Positions 39,930-49,183 of a stretch of 64,000 nt of DNA are shown piece by piece. The first letter of the stretch is position 1, and every line of letters starts with the position of its first letter. The notes below the pieces were generated by a model that made no database searches, was not told where the DNA came from, and worked only from the letters and a program-made list of their open reading frames with translations. The DNA is from Serratia fonticola (GTDB lineage Bacteria > Pseudomonadota > Gammaproteobacteria > Enterobacterales > Enterobacteriaceae), in assembly GCF_001006005.1 (NCBI RefSeq), contig NZ_CP011254.1, positions 1,178,001-1,242,000 of the forward strand, in the 5' to 3' direction. A program made the position numbers and the translations under genes.

Positions 39930-41276
39930 ATGAATACGGGTATGTTCGAATCATGCATTACCGGCCACTGGTTCAATCCCCAAGCGGTTGAACTCTGGTC
40001 TGATGTTAAAACTATACAAGCATGGCTAGACGTCGAAGCGGCTCTTGCTCAAGCACAGGCAAAATTGAGGGTTATCCCCGAAGAGTGTGCGCAAAAAATC
40101 ACCCAATCCGCTAACGCAGATTTGCTGAACATTGACGCTATCAAGCAAGGGATCCGGGAAACTTGTCACCCGTTCGTACCGGTCTTAAGAGAGTTTGAAC
40201 GTGTTTGCGGCAAACAAGCTGCGGGCTATATTCACTGGGGGGCCACCACTCAAAACATCTTTGATACGGCTGCGTCTTTACAGCTTCGTGCCAGCCATAA
40301 CCTCATCACCGGTTATCTGGAAAAGGCATTGCTCTCTTTTTCCTCACTGGCTTTAAAATCAAAGAGCTACACTCAGGCGGGAAGAACTCATGGGCAGCAC
40401 GCCCTGCCAATCACTTTTGGCTTTAAGGTCGCGTCATGGTTTGCTGAACTTCAGCGCATCAAAAACAGGCTCTCCAATGCCACGTCAGAGGCTTTTACTG
40501 TCAGCCTGGGAGGGGCCGTAGGAACCTTCTCTGCCATGGAAGGCAAAGGCCGGGAGATTCAGGAGGGCATGGCTGCCTTACTTAATCTGACATCCAACAC
40601 GATCCCGGTACGCACCTCCAGCGACTCACAAACACATTACGTCGCCATTCTTGGGCAATTGGCGAGCTTTACTGAAAAAGTCGCTCAGGAAATCATTTTC
40701 TTGCAAAGAACGGAACTGGCCGAACTGGAAGAAAGTTTCCATCATGGCAAGGTTGGCAGCTCCACGATGGCCCAGAAGCGTAATCCGCAAAATGCGCAAA
40801 ACCTGGTTGGCCTTTCACAATTGCTACGCGCCCGTGTTCCCTTATCATACATGGCGATGCTCAAAATGAATGAAGGTGACGCTGCGGAAAGTAATGTGAT
40901 GGATGTCACTCTTCCCGAAGTGGCTATTCTGGCAGTCTCGATCAGTGAAAATCTGTTTAAACTGATCGACGGATTACAGGTTTATCCGGAAAAAATGCTG
41001 GAAAACATCAAGCTGACCAAAGGCCTTATTCTCTCAGAATCTATCATGATGGCTCTTGCCAAAGACATCGGCCGTGCCGAAGCACACCATATATTGTACG
41101 AAGCCGCCATGGAGTCGGTGTTAACTGGCGCAGCGTTTTCCGATTGCATTCGTGCTCAACTCATCAAGGAAGATGTCGTTGCAACAATAGATATCGATAA
41201 ATTACTTGATGAGGCAAGCTATATCGGGGAAGCCGAGAGCTGTGTTGATTTTGTCTTGCAGAATGTAAAAAGATAA
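39930..41276 (+). CDS. Fumarase/aspartase-superfamily lyase of unknown substrate
   Basis: A 448-residue lyase related to adenylosuccinate lyase and carboxymuconate cycloisomerase. The family signature is G276-SSTMAQKRNP-286, where the usual Met-Pro is Met-Ala; the mobile-loop Ser and the Lys/Asn ligands are kept. T153-H154-GQH157 and WGATTQNIFDTA supply other active-site parts. Enzymes of this fold eliminate fumarate from N-, O- or S-succinyl compounds. It diverges from a DcuC-like carrier, which could exchange the substrate for fumarate or succinate. It is not the housekeeping PurB, whose sequence and neighbours differ. The substrate is unknown. Confidence 0.85.
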   Translation: MNTGMFESCITGHWFNPQAVELWSDVKTIQAWLDVEAALAQAQAKLRVIPEECAQKITQSANADLLNIDAIKQGIRETCHPFVPVLREFERVCGKQAAGYIHWGATTQNIFDTAASLQLRASHNLITGYLEKALLSFSSLALKSKSYTQAGRTHGQHALPITFGFKVASWFAELQRIKNRLSNATSEAFTVSLGGAVGTFSAMEGKGREIQEGMAALLNLTSNTIPVRTSSDSQTHYVAILGQLASFTEKVAQEIIFLQRTELAELEESFHHGKVGSSTMAQKRNPQNAQNLVGLSQLLRARVPLSYMAMLKMNEGDAAESNVMDVTLPEVAILAVSISENLFKLIDGLQVYPEKMLENIKLTKGLILSESIMMALAKDIGRAEAHHILYEAAMESVLTGAAFSDCIRAQLIKEDVVATIDIDKLLDEASYIGEAESCVDFVLQNVKR

Positions 41277-41309
41277 ACAGCGCTTTACCCATGCTGCCTC
41301 TGGTATATC

Positions 41310-41346
41310 CGAAGGGCTCATTTATACATCAATGAGCTCTTTCTTC
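41310..41346. terminator. Bidirectional terminator between lyase and LysR genes
   Basis: GGCTCATT and AATGAGCT (about 41315-41338) form a hairpin between convergent genes, followed by TTTCTTCATTTT on the plus strand. The stem is modest. Confidence 0.5.
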
Positions 41347-42268
41347 ATTTTGAAAAATGTTGTACAGACTGCAAATCATCAGTCACATACTCTACGTAAT
41401 CACTGCAGTAGGGGTTTAAGATATTGGGCAGATAGAAAAAGGCCATTTCATCGTAAATCTCCACATCAATGTCTTTGATAATGATGTTATCGTTGGACTG
41501 ATGGATGACTGGGAAATTCGGCACCAAACATAACCCCAGATTTTCATTGACAAAATTCAGAGCCACCAGCGAATCCGACACCTCTGCTATAACGTTGGTT
41601 TCGACACCAGAACCACTGAATGCTTTCATAACTTTGGAAAACAAAATATTCCTTGTGGTATACATAATAATATTTCTGAAATTAAAATCTGAAAGCACCA
41701 GTTTTTCTTTCTTTGCCAATTCATGATTTTTGTGCATCATACACACAATTTTGGATTTAAATATTGGCTCTATCGTTAATTCTGCCAGGTTGTTATTTAT
41801 ATCCGCGTTAGCCAGTGCAATATCGGCCCGCCCTTCTCTGAGCAAATTCATCATATCGACAGAGTTCACCACACTAAATGAGACTTTGACATTACTCCTT
41901 TCTTTAGCATAGCGAGCTGTCAGGGGGGCGAGATAGGAATACGCAATAGTTGGGGTTGTGATCACTTTTAACGTCTTGCTGGACTTACTGGCCCAATTGT
42001 TATCATCGATTCTCTCGAGGGAGTTAAAGATATTAACGATTTCCTCATAAAAAAACAGAGCATCTTTGGTGGGGTTAAGGCGCCCTTTCTCACGGGTAAA
42101 TAGTGTCTTACCCAACTTTTCTTCAATACTGGCAACCGCCTTACTGACTGCAGGTTGACTTATTCCAAGGGACTCGGCAGCCTGGGTCGCAGAACCTTTC
42201 TCAATAATAGCCTTGATAATTTCAAAATCTCTCAAAGAGGCCGATCTTATCGATAGATTATTCTTCAT
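41345..42268 (-). CDS. LysR-family regulator of the dicarboxylate island
   Basis: A 307-residue LysR-type regulator. The helix-turn-helix SLRDFEIIKAIIEKGSATQAAESLGISQPAVSKAV lies at about residues 10-45, and a substrate-binding domain of about 200 residues follows. Upstream in-frame ATG at 42286 lacks a ribosome site; the ATG at 42268 has GGGAAGCAGGC before it. The gene is visibly AT-richer than the core genes and lies convergent to the lyase. By position it would control the DcuC-like carrier and lyase genes. The inducer would be their substrate; this is inference. Confidence 0.85.
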   Translation of the reverse strand: MKNNLSIRSASLRDFEIIKAIIEKGSATQAAESLGISQPAVSKAVASIEEKLGKTLFTREKGRLNPTKDALFFYEEIVNIFNSLERIDDNNWASKSSKTLKVITTPTIAYSYLAPLTARYAKERSNVKVSFSVVNSVDMMNLLREGRADIALANADINNNLAELTIEPIFKSKIVCMMHKNHELAKKEKLVLSDFNFRNIIMYTTRNILFSKVMKAFSGSGVETNVIAEVSDSLVALNFVNENLGLCLVPNFPVIHQSNDNIIIKDIDVEIYDEMAFFYLPNILNPYCSDYVEYVTDDLQSVQHFSK

Positions 42269-42360
42269 GCCTGCTTCCCGATACATAGCTTAACGTTAGT
42301 GGGCTGACCTAACTGGTTGGTCATTGTAACAAGGAAAATGAGTAAAACTGAAGAAGAAAC

Positions 42361-42440
42361 AAGCCCCAGCACTTGTTCGCCCAAAGGGTATTGCGTTGCC
42401 CCCTCCCCTTTAGATACCCAATAAATCGTGCTGCTTTCAT
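42361..42440 (-). pseudogene. Decayed 5' fragment of a lipocalin-like gene
   Basis: The minus-strand sequence aligns with the start of the gene at 37672-38148. AAAGGGGAGG, CCCTTTGGGCGA and the derived peptide PLGEQVLG are shared, with a deletion of about 20 bases after the ATTGG word. Similarity also extends upstream, where GTTGAAA and TAACTGG (to about 42495) match GTTGAAA and TAACCAGG before the intact gene. The fragment stops after about 30 codons at the edge of the LysR gene. It marks the right border of the 38.2-42.4 kb island. Confidence 0.75.
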
Positions 42441-42631
42441 GAAAGACACTTCTCAAGCGGCCAGTTAGTAGATAGCTGCCCTTTCAACTTTCGTCCTCCC
42501 TTTCAATAATTCAGTTTATTTGATGTAGATACTCAAAACTCTCCGATTTTCCATTCCCGCCAAGTGGCCTATCATTCAACACATCGAGAGACAACAGCCT
42601 CTCACCTAACAAAACCCCTGAGGATTGAATC

Positions 42632-42892
42632 ATGAAAAGCATCAAAATTTTTGCTACCGCTGTACTGTTAACTTCCGCTTCTTTCGCCAGCGTTGCCGCT
42701 GACCAGGTCACCAGCCAACCAGCTGCCGACTCACAAAAAATCGGGGTGGTTTCCGTAAGCGGTGCCAGCAACCTGAGCGCTCTGGAAGCCGAACTGGCAA
42801 GCAAAGCTGCCGCATCCGGTGCCAACTCTTACCGCATCGTTTCCGCCGGTGGCCAGAACAAACTGTACGGCACAGCAGAAATCTTTAACTAA
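42632..42892 (+). CDS. DUF1471 (YdgH/BhsA/McbA family) periplasmic protein
   Basis: An 86-residue secreted protein: signal peptide ending near ASVAA-DQV, then one DUF1471 domain with GVVSVSGASNLSALEAELASKAAASGANSYRIV, the family core. Relatives such as BhsA, McbA and YhcN are stress-induced and affect biofilm, metal or acid responses; the exact paralog cannot be told. TGAGGATTGAATC precedes the ATG. A terminator follows directly, so it is a single-gene unit. Confidence 0.88.
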   Translation: MKSIKIFATAVLLTSASFASVAADQVTSQPAADSQKIGVVSVSGASNLSALEAELASKAAASGANSYRIVSAGGQNKLYGTAEIFN

Positions 42893-42902
42893 TCGTCAGA
42901 TT

Positions 42903-42927
42903 ACGAGCCCCGCAAGGGGCTTTTCGC
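42903..42927 (+). terminator. Terminator after DUF1471 gene
   Basis: GCCCC GCAA GGGGC (42907-42920) followed by TTTT, 14 bases after the stop codon. Confidence 0.85.
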
Positions 42928-43098
42928 GTTTTAGCGGGCGGCAAAACCCAGACTCACCAAACTGCTCTATAATTTACCAGCCAACCGGCACTTTCCAGAC
43001 AGAGCCCTGCTCACGGCATGCTCTGGCAATTCCCAGCCCGTTCTTTCCCGATACTGCTTTTGCGATTCAATAACCTTCACGACTTCTGGAGAAATATC

Positions 43099-43848
43099 AT
43101 GTCAGTAACGCAATTTCTGTCAGGTAGAGTGGCTTTTGTCCAGGGTGGTTCACGCGGTATCGGTGCCGCCATCGTTAAACGCCTGGCACGTGAAGGCGCA
43201 ACCGTCGCTTTCACCTACGTCACCTCCCCTGATAAAGCCGATGAGGTGGTTGAAGCCATTACGGCGGCTGGCGGTCAAGCCATTGCCATCCGTGCAGACA
43301 GTGCTGACGCTGAGGCTCTGCAACTGGCGATACGCCAGACGGTAAACAGCTTCGGCAAGCTGGATATTCTGGTGAATAACGCGGGCGTGCTGGCAATGGG
43401 TAGCCTGGAGGAATTGTCGTTAGCAGATCTGGATCGCACGCTGGCCGTTAACGTCCGCAGCGTATTTGTCGCCAGCCAGGAAGCCGCGCGCCATATGAAC
43501 GATAATGGTCGTATTATCAATATCGGCAGCACCAACGCCGAGCGCATGCCGTTTGCCGGTGGAGCGATCTACGCCATGAGCAAGTCGGCGCTGGTCGGTT
43601 TAACCAAGGGTATGGCTCGCGATCTGGGCTCACGCGGCATTACCGTCAATAACGTCCAGCCCGGCCCGGTAGATACCGATATGAACCCGGCAGATGGCGA
43701 CTTTGCCGAACTGATGAAAACCATGATGGCCATTGGCCGCTATGGCAAGGATGAAGAGATCGCCAGCTTTGTGGCTTATCTGGCGGGGCCAGAGGCAGGA
43801 TATATTACCGGTGCCAACCTGACGATTGACGGTGGCTTCTCGGCGTAA
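43099..43848 (+). CDS. Short-chain dehydrogenase/reductase
   Basis: A 249-residue classical SDR oxidoreductase. The cofactor motif GGSRGIGAAIV lies near residue 18, NNAG near 92, and the catalytic Ser-Tyr-Lys set includes YAMSKSALVG near 160. The end ITGANLTIDGGFSA is typical of 3-oxoacyl-ACP-reductase-like SDRs. The ATG at 43099, preceded by TCTGGAGAAA, was chosen over earlier in-frame starts. It faces ssb across a terminator. The substrate is unknown; no fatty-acid or polyketide genes adjoin it, so a FabG role is not supported. Confidence 0.85.
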   Translation: MSVTQFLSGRVAFVQGGSRGIGAAIVKRLAREGATVAFTYVTSPDKADEVVEAITAAGGQAIAIRADSADAEALQLAIRQTVNSFGKLDILVNNAGVLAMGSLEELSLADLDRTLAVNVRSVFVASQEAARHMNDNGRIINIGSTNAERMPFAGGAIYAMSKSALVGLTKGMARDLGSRGITVNNVQPGPVDTDMNPADGDFAELMKTMMAIGRYGKDEEIASFVAYLAGPEAGYITGANLTIDGGFSA

Positions 43849-43860
43849 TGCGCTCTAAAG

Positions 43861-43892
43861 CAAAAAAGCCCCAAAAAGGGGCTTTTCGTTTT
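43861..43892. terminator. Bidirectional terminator between SDR gene and ssb
   Basis: AAGCCCC AAAAA GGGGCTT (about 43866-43884) has an A-run on one side and TTTTCGTTTT on the other, so it can serve both convergent genes. Confidence 0.85.
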
Positions 43893-43906
43893 GAACCTGG
43901 GGACAA

Positions 43907-44449
43907 TCAGAACGGAATATCGTCGTCAAAGTCCATTGGTGGTTCGTTGCTGGCCGCTGGTGCGCTGTTTTGCGCCGGGCGAGCCTGCTGCTGTTGACCA
44001 CCGCTGAACTGGTTGCCACCCTGTGGCTGCTGAGGTTGACCCCAACCGCCCTGCTGGCCACCCGCTGGAGCGCCGCCGCCTGCTGGAGCACCGCCACCTT
44101 GGCGACCACCCAACATCTGCATGGTGCCACCCACGTTGACCACGATTTCGGTGGTGTATTTTTCTACGCCCGCCTGATCGGTCCATTTACGGGTCTGCAA
44201 TGCACCCTCGATGTAAACCTGGGAACCTTTACGCAGGTATTCACCCGCCACTTCTGCCAGCTTGCCGAACAACACCACGCGGTGCCATTCCGTTTTTTCT
44301 TTCTGCTCGCCAGTAGCCTTGTCACGCCAGCTCTCGGAGGTCGCCAGGGTAATGTTGGCAACTGCGCCGCCATTAGGCATGTAACGGACCTCAGGGTCTT
44401 GACCCAGATTCCCGACCAAAATTACTTTGTTTACGCCTCTGCTGGCCAT
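43907..44449 (-). CDS. ssb: Single-stranded DNA-binding protein
   Basis: Tetrameric ssDNA-binding protein for replication, recombination and repair. The 180-residue product has the N-terminal OB fold ([24 protein letters not shown]) to about residue 115, a Gly/Gln/Ala-rich disordered linker, and the acidic tip [10 protein letters not shown] that recruits partner proteins. It diverges from uvrA, as in E. coli, around a LexA box. Confidence 0.98.
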   Translation of the reverse strand: MASRGVNKVILVGNLGQDPEVRYMPNGGAVANITLATSESWRDKATGEQKEKTEWHRVVLFGKLAEVAGEYLRKGSQVYIEGALQTRKWTDQAGVEKYTTEIVVNVGGTMQMLGGRQGGGAPAGGGAPAGGQQGGWGQPQQPQGGNQFSGGQQQQARPAQNSAPAASNEPPMDFDDDIPF

Positions 44450-44597
44450 GTTCGATCTCCCGATGAGTCATTTAAGTGGATTCAGACCACATTTTGGATA
44501 GTCTAAACCACAAATTGTAGCATGCCACCTGCTTAGATTATACCTGCGAAGTGCCTTCCAAAAATGTCCCGGCGATCGACCTTGTTGCATTCGTATA

Positions 44598-44613
44598 CTG
44601 GATATTCATTCAG
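44598..44613. promoter_or_regulatory. LexA (SOS) box between ssb and uvrA
   Basis: CTGGATATTCATTCAG matches the E. coli uvrA SOS box except that the left half reads CTGG rather than CTGT. It lies 125 bases before uvrA and 149 before ssb and should control uvrA, possibly also one ssb promoter. Confidence 0.85.
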
Positions 44614-44737
44614 GTTTTTTTGTGCCATAATTATGCGTTTCGTAATGGCCGAGCCGTTTTATTGCGCGTTAGATCACACAAATCGCCCGCAGAAGAACGC
44701 AGACAGGCGCGGTGTATCATCAAGACGGGAAGTGTAA

Positions 44738-47566
44738 ATGGACAATATCGAAGTTCGTGGTGCTCGAACCCACAATCTCAAAAACATCAACCTGATTATC
44801 CCGCGCGACAAGCTGATCGTCGTCACCGGTTTATCAGGTTCAGGCAAGTCCTCACTGGCTTTTGATACACTGTATGCCGAAGGGCAACGGCGCTACGTTG
44901 AGTCGCTCTCTGCCTACGCTCGCCAGTTTCTTTCGCTGATGGAAAAACCGGACGTCGACCACATTGAAGGTCTGTCCCCGGCGATCTCCATCGAGCAAAA
45001 ATCGACCTCGCATAACCCGCGCTCCACGGTCGGGACCATCACCGAGATCCACGATTACCTGCGCCTGCTGTTTGCCCGCGTCGGCGAACCGCGTTGCCCG
45101 GATCACCACGTTCCGTTGGCGGCACAAACCGTCAGCCAGATGGTGGATAACGTGCTCAACCAGCCGGAAGGCAAACGCCTGATGCTGTTGGCGCCGGTGG
45201 TGAAAGATCGTAAGGGCGAACACACCAAAACGCTGGAAAACCTGGCAACCCAGGGCTATATCCGCGCGCGTATCGACGGTGAAGTATGCGATCTCTCCGA
45301 TCCGCCAAAGCTGGAGCTGCAAAAGAAACACACCATTGAAGTGGTGGTGGACCGTTTCAAAGTGCGTGAAGATCTGGCACAGCGCCTGGCCGAATCGTTT
45401 GAAACCGCATTGGAACTGTCCGGCGGTACCGCCGTCGTCGCCGATATGGATGACGAAAAGGCCGATGAACTGCTGTTCTCCGCCAACTTTGCCTGCCCCA
45501 TCTGCGGCTACAGCATGCGCGAGCTGGAACCCCGGCTGTTCTCATTCAACAACCCGGCCGGGGCCTGCCCAACCTGTGACGGACTGGGCGTGCAGCAGTT
45601 CTTCGATCCTGAGCGTGTAGTACAGAACCCCGAGCTTTCTCTGGCCGGTGGCGCTATCCGGGGTTGGGACCGTCGTAACTTCTATTATTTCCAGATGCTG
45701 CGCTCGCTGGCGGAGCACTATAGCTTTGATGTAGAAGCCCCGTTCAGCAGCCTGGATGCCAACGTGCAGAAAGCGGTATTGAGCGGTTCGGGCAAAGAGT
45801 CGATCGAATTCAAATACATCAACGATCGCGGTGACACCACCGTGCGCCGCCATCCGTTTGAAGGCGTGCTGCATAATATGGAGCGCCGTTACAAAGAAAC
45901 CGAATCCAGCGCGGTACGTGAAGAACTGGCCAAATTTATCAGCAACCGTCCTTGCGCCTCGTGCCGTGGCACCCGCCTGCGTGAAGAAGCCCGTAACGTG
46001 TTCGTGGAAGATACTACGCTGCCGGAGATCTCCGAGCTCAGCATCGGCCATGCCATGACCTTCTTCCAGAATATGAAACTGAGCGGTCAACGTGCCCAGA
46101 TCGCCGAGAAGGTGTTGAAAGAGATCGGCGATCGTCTGAAGTTCCTGGTTAACGTCGGCCTGAACTACCTTTCACTGTCACGTTCTGCGGAAACGCTGTC
46201 CGGCGGTGAAGCTCAGCGTATTCGCCTGGCAAGCCAGATCGGTGCTGGCCTGGTAGGCGTGATGTACGTACTTGATGAGCCATCCATTGGCCTGCACCAG
46301 CGCGATAACGAACGCTTGCTGGAAACCCTGATCCACCTGCGTAACCTGGGTAACACGGTGATCGTGGTAGAACACGATGAAGACGCGATCCGCGCGGCCG
46401 ACCACGTGATCGATATCGGCCCTGGTGCCGGTGTTCATGGCGGCCAGGTGGTAGCAGAAGGCACCGTCGATGACATCATGGCCCAACCGGATTCACTGAC
46501 CGGCCAGTTCCTTAGCGGCAAGCGCTCAATCGCCATTCCGGCCGAACGCGTGCCCGCGGATCCGAGCAAGGTGCTGAAACTCAGCGGCGCACGCGGCAAC
46601 AACCTGAAAGACGTGACGCTTACGCTGCCTGTCGGGCTGTTTACCTGCATTACCGGGGTTTCTGGTTCCGGCAAGTCAACGCTGATCAACGATACGCTGT
46701 TCCCGATCGCCCAACGTCAGCTCAACGGTGCAACCATTGCCGAAGCGGCTCCTTACCGCGAAGTGACCGGTCTGGAACATTTCGACAAGGTGATCGATAT
46801 CGATCAGAGCCCTATTGGCCGTACGCCACGCTCTAACCCGGCCACCTATACCGGGATCTTCACCCCGGTGCGTGAACTGTTTGCCGGGGTACCTGAATCC
46901 CGTACCCGTGGCTACACGCCGGGCCGTTTCAGCTTTAACGTCAAGGGTGGCCGCTGCGAAGCCTGCCAGGGCGACGGCGTGATCAAGGTAGAGATGCACT
47001 TCCTGCCGGATATCTACGTGCCTTGCGATCAGTGCAAAGGCAAACGCTATAACCGCGAAACGCTGGAAGTGAAGTACAAGGGTAAAAACATCCACGAAGT
47101 GCTGGAAATGACCATTGAGGAAGCCCGTGACTTCTTTGATGCCGTGCCAGCCTTGGCGCGCAAACTGCAAACGCTGATGGAGGTAGGACTTTCCTATATC
47201 CGTCTTGGGCAGTCGGCCACCACCCTTTCTGGTGGTGAAGCGCAGCGTGTGAAACTGGCGCGTGAGCTGTCGAAACGGGGCACTGGCCAGACGCTGTATA
47301 TTCTTGATGAACCCACCACCGGCCTGCACTTCGCCGATATCCAGCAGTTGCTGGCGGTGCTGCATCAGTTACGCGATCAGGGCAACACCATCGTGGTGAT
47401 TGAACATAACCTGGACGTCATCAAGACGGCGGACTGGATCGTCGATCTGGGGCCGGAAGGCGGCAGCGGCGGCGGTGAGATCCTGGTGTCCGGCACGCCG
47501 GAAACCGTGGCCAACTGTAAAGAGTCTCATACCGCGCGATTCCTGAAACCGATGTTGCAGAGATAA
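44738..47566 (+). CDS. uvrA: Excinuclease ABC subunit A
   Basis: DNA-damage recognition ATPase of nucleotide excision repair. The 942-residue protein has two ABC ATPase units: Walker [13 protein letters not shown] near residue 31 and [13 protein letters not shown] near 640, with [16 protein letters not shown] and [16 protein letters not shown] signatures. Two zinc modules are visible: CPIC and CPTC (about 253-280), and CEAC with CDQC (about 740-770). A LexA box lies upstream and a large hairpin follows the stop. Confidence 0.98.
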   Translation: MDNIEVRGARTHNLKNINLIIPRDKLIVVTGLSGSGKSSLAFDTLYAEGQRRYVESLSAYARQFLSLMEKPDVDHIEGLSPAISIEQKSTSHNPRSTVGTITEIHDYLRLLFARVGEPRCPDHHVPLAAQTVSQMVDNVLNQPEGKRLMLLAPVVKDRKGEHTKTLENLATQGYIRARIDGEVCDLSDPPKLELQKKHTIEVVVDRFKVREDLAQRLAESFETALELSGGTAVVADMDDEKADELLFSANFACPICGYSMRELEPRLFSFNNPAGACPTCDGLGVQQFFDPERVVQNPELSLAGGAIRGWDRRNFYYFQMLRSLAEHYSFDVEAPFSSLDANVQKAVLSGSGKESIEFKYINDRGDTTVRRHPFEGVLHNMERRYKETESSAVREELAKFISNRPCASCRGTRLREEARNVFVEDTTLPEISELSIGHAMTFFQNMKLSGQRAQIAEKVLKEIGDRLKFLVNVGLNYLSLSRSAETLSGGEAQRIRLASQIGAGLVGVMYVLDEPSIGLHQRDNERLLETLIHLRNLGNTVIVVEHDEDAIRAADHVIDIGPGAGVHGGQVVAEGTVDDIMAQPDSLTGQFLSGKRSIAIPAERVPADPSKVLKLSGARGNNLKDVTLTLPVGLFTCITGVSGSGKSTLINDTLFPIAQRQLNGATIAEAAPYREVTGLEHFDKVIDIDQSPIGRTPRSNPATYTGIFTPVRELFAGVPESRTRGYTPGRFSFNVKGGRCEACQGDGVIKVEMHFLPDIYVPCDQCKGKRYNRETLEVKYKGKNIHEVLEMTIEEARDFFDAVPALARKLQTLMEVGLSYIRLGQSATTLSGGEAQRVKLARELSKRGTGQTLYILDEPTTGLHFADIQQLLAVLHQLRDQGNTIVVIEHNLDVIKTADWIVDLGPEGGSGGGEILVSGTPETVANCKESHTARFLKPMLQR

Positions 47567-47573
47567 AACCGTA

Positions 47574-47613
47574 GCCAACATGCCGAACATCTAAGCTCGG
47601 CATGTTGGCCGTT
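47574..47613 (+). terminator. Hairpin after uvrA
   Basis: GCCAACATGCCGA and TCGGCATGTTGGC form a 13-base-pair perfect stem 9 bases after the stop. There is no T-run, so it may stabilise the message end or act weakly as a terminator. Confidence 0.6.
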
Positions 47614-47786
47614 ATTACGGCGCAACAATAAATTTCCGCCATAGAAAAGCAGGAGCAGATTTTAGGGGTTTAACTACCACTCGGATATGTAAAACGCTTA
47701 ACGTGCCGCGCAGTGGCTAAAATAACTCTCACCACCCAAACCCAGCATTATTTATCTGCGGCTAACATCTGCTCATATCGGCCTGG

Positions 47787-48206
47787 TTACCCTCCCCATG
47801 CCTGCACCTGCTTCAATTCAAATTCAGCCTCGGCTAATTTTCTCTGTCGCTTAGCAATTTTGCTCGGTTTGCCTTTGAGCTGTGCTTCATACAGCTCATG
47901 TTTTCTTTTTTCTACCTTTCGCTGCTTTTTGGCAATTTCATACTGGCGATCAAATTCGAACGGCTGAGTGGCTGGCGCATAATCGTATCTATTATAACGG
48001 CCTTTATAACCACCGTGGCAGTAGGTCTGCACATTGGCCAAGGCACGATTAAGCCCCTCAACACGATGGACATTGCCATAACGCGTCGCGTACTCGAGCT
48101 GCTCTCGCAGTTTTTGTTCTTTTATTGCACAGTTGGGCGTAGCCAATGATAATGAGGAATAAACGAGCAGTGGCAGTACGAGAAATATTGAATAATGCGG
48201 TTTCAT
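47787..48206 (-). CDS. DUF1090 family periplasmic protein
   Basis: A 139-residue precursor with a signal peptide ending near SLSLATPNC. The DUF1090 pattern follows: CAIKEQKLREQLEYATRYGNVHRVEGLNRALANVQTYC with two Cys, then a long charged coiled-coil-like helix (QYEIAKKQRKVEKRKHELYEAQLKGKPSKI). E. coli YqjC is a relative. An unusual Tyr/Arg-rich insert (GGYKGRYNRYDYAPATQPF) lies near residues 65-83. Function of the family is unknown. AAAAGGAAA precedes the ATG. Confidence 0.82.
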   Translation of the reverse strand: MKPHYSIFLVLPLLVYSSLSLATPNCAIKEQKLREQLEYATRYGNVHRVEGLNRALANVQTYCHGGYKGRYNRYDYAPATQPFEFDRQYEIAKKQRKVEKRKHELYEAQLKGKPSKIAKRQRKLAEAEFELKQVQAWGG

Positions 48207-48583
48207 AATTAAATTTCCTTTTAGTAGGTTCCCCTACGGATCCCTTATCCTTATTTGCCCTTAAGCAGATTAATATAGACGCATTAATAACACAGTCATA
48301 ATTTAGATTCCAATGAGAACTCTCTTAATTGACAGCCCCGCGTTGTTGAAAATAAATTATCAACCTATTTTTACCAATCCTTAAATTACCACCAATTAAT
48401 ATAAAATAATAAAATTAGTGATATTAGCAACAAAAAAACCTTGCCAATCCTGTTTCTCAGAACTAAATAACGCAGTAAACGATATTGACCTACAAAATAA
48501 AATTTCCCCATAGATTTCGGGGGGGAGGTAATCCTCTTGGCCTGTCGCCACTCTTGAGCCAACAGGCCTGGCCACCTATAAAT
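48207..48583. other. AT-rich intergenic region
   Basis: This 377-base stretch is markedly AT-rich and should hold the promoter of the DUF1090 gene. No ORF is supported. Near its right end GGCCTGT (48539-48545) and ACAGGCC (48562-48568) form an inverted repeat 3' of yjbR, without a T-run. A G-run of nine bases lies at about 48519-48527. Confidence 0.4.
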
Positions 48584-48937
48584 TCAGATGCGTAGTTCTT
48601 GGCGCACCTGATCGGGCAACCCTTCCAGCACCAACCGATATGAGCTGTCGATTAAATGATAAAACTGCGAGTTAGGTAGGTTGCCGTCCAGAAATACCGC
48701 GTTCCAATGGGCTTTATTCAGATGTTCGCAGGGGACGATTTCCGGATGCTGCTCACGCAGGCTTTCCGCCAGTTCCGGGCTGCTTTTGATCGCCAACGCC
48801 GGGCGACCCTGCACTTCACACACCATAGCGAACATGACATCACCCACCTTGATCTGGCTGGCCTGCCATTGGTTTTGATCGCTTTGGTGTGCGCCAGGTT
48901 TCGCCATGCAGTATTCCAGCAGTGCTGAGTTATTCAT
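48584..48937 (-). CDS. yjbR: MmcQ/YjbR family DNA-binding protein
   Basis: A 117-residue protein of the MmcQ/YjbR family (CyaY-like fold), about as long as E. coli YjbR. It starts MNNSALLEYCMAKPGAHQSDQ; the family core includes GDVMFAMVCEVQGRPALAIKSSPELAESLRE and HLNKAHWNAVFLDGNLP. The biochemical role is unknown, with DNA binding proposed for the group. The ATG at 48937 has GGGGAA upstream and was chosen over a longer frame. It sits between uvrA and tyrB, as in E. coli. Confidence 0.92.
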   Translation of the reverse strand: MNNSALLEYCMAKPGAHQSDQNQWQASQIKVGDVMFAMVCEVQGRPALAIKSSPELAESLREQHPEIVPCEHLNKAHWNAVFLDGNLPNSQFYHLIDSSYRLVLEGLPDQVRQELRI

Positions 48938-49134
48938 TGGGTTATTCCCCGAAAGACACAATGCGGCGCGAACCACTGTGAGTATGCTGTTGCCAGCCCA
49001 GATACCCTGCCAGTCAGGTAGAGAACCGCGCCTGGTCGCTGAAAGCAAGGCTTTATGGCGCATGCGAAAAGTCTGAGCGCCCTCAGTCAGTATATTCTTT
49101 ATCCAGTTGGCGGCAACCGCCAGCACGCAGAAAC

Positions 49135-49166
49135 AACAAGGGGCGATATCGCTATCGCCCCTAAAA
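49135..49166 (-). terminator. Terminator after tyrB
   Basis: On the minus strand GGGGCGATA GCGA TATCGCCCC is followed by TTGTTGTTT, 22 bases after the tyrB stop. Confidence 0.8.
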
Positions 49167-49183
49167 TTACTGCATTCAGGCCG

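Noticed and set aside
39930..41276. Housekeeping adenylosuccinate lyase (purB)
   Set aside because: The neighbours are a DcuC-like carrier and a LysR gene rather than hflD/mnmA/phoPQ, and the signature Met-Pro is altered.
42265..42456. Small minus-strand ORF of 63 codons upstream of the LysR gene
   Set aside because: Only its first third resembles the lipocalin-like protein; the rest is unrelated sequence. It is recorded as a pseudogene fragment.
43099..43848. FabG of fatty-acid synthesis
   Set aside because: No acpP, fabD or fabF neighbours; the SDR fold alone does not support it.
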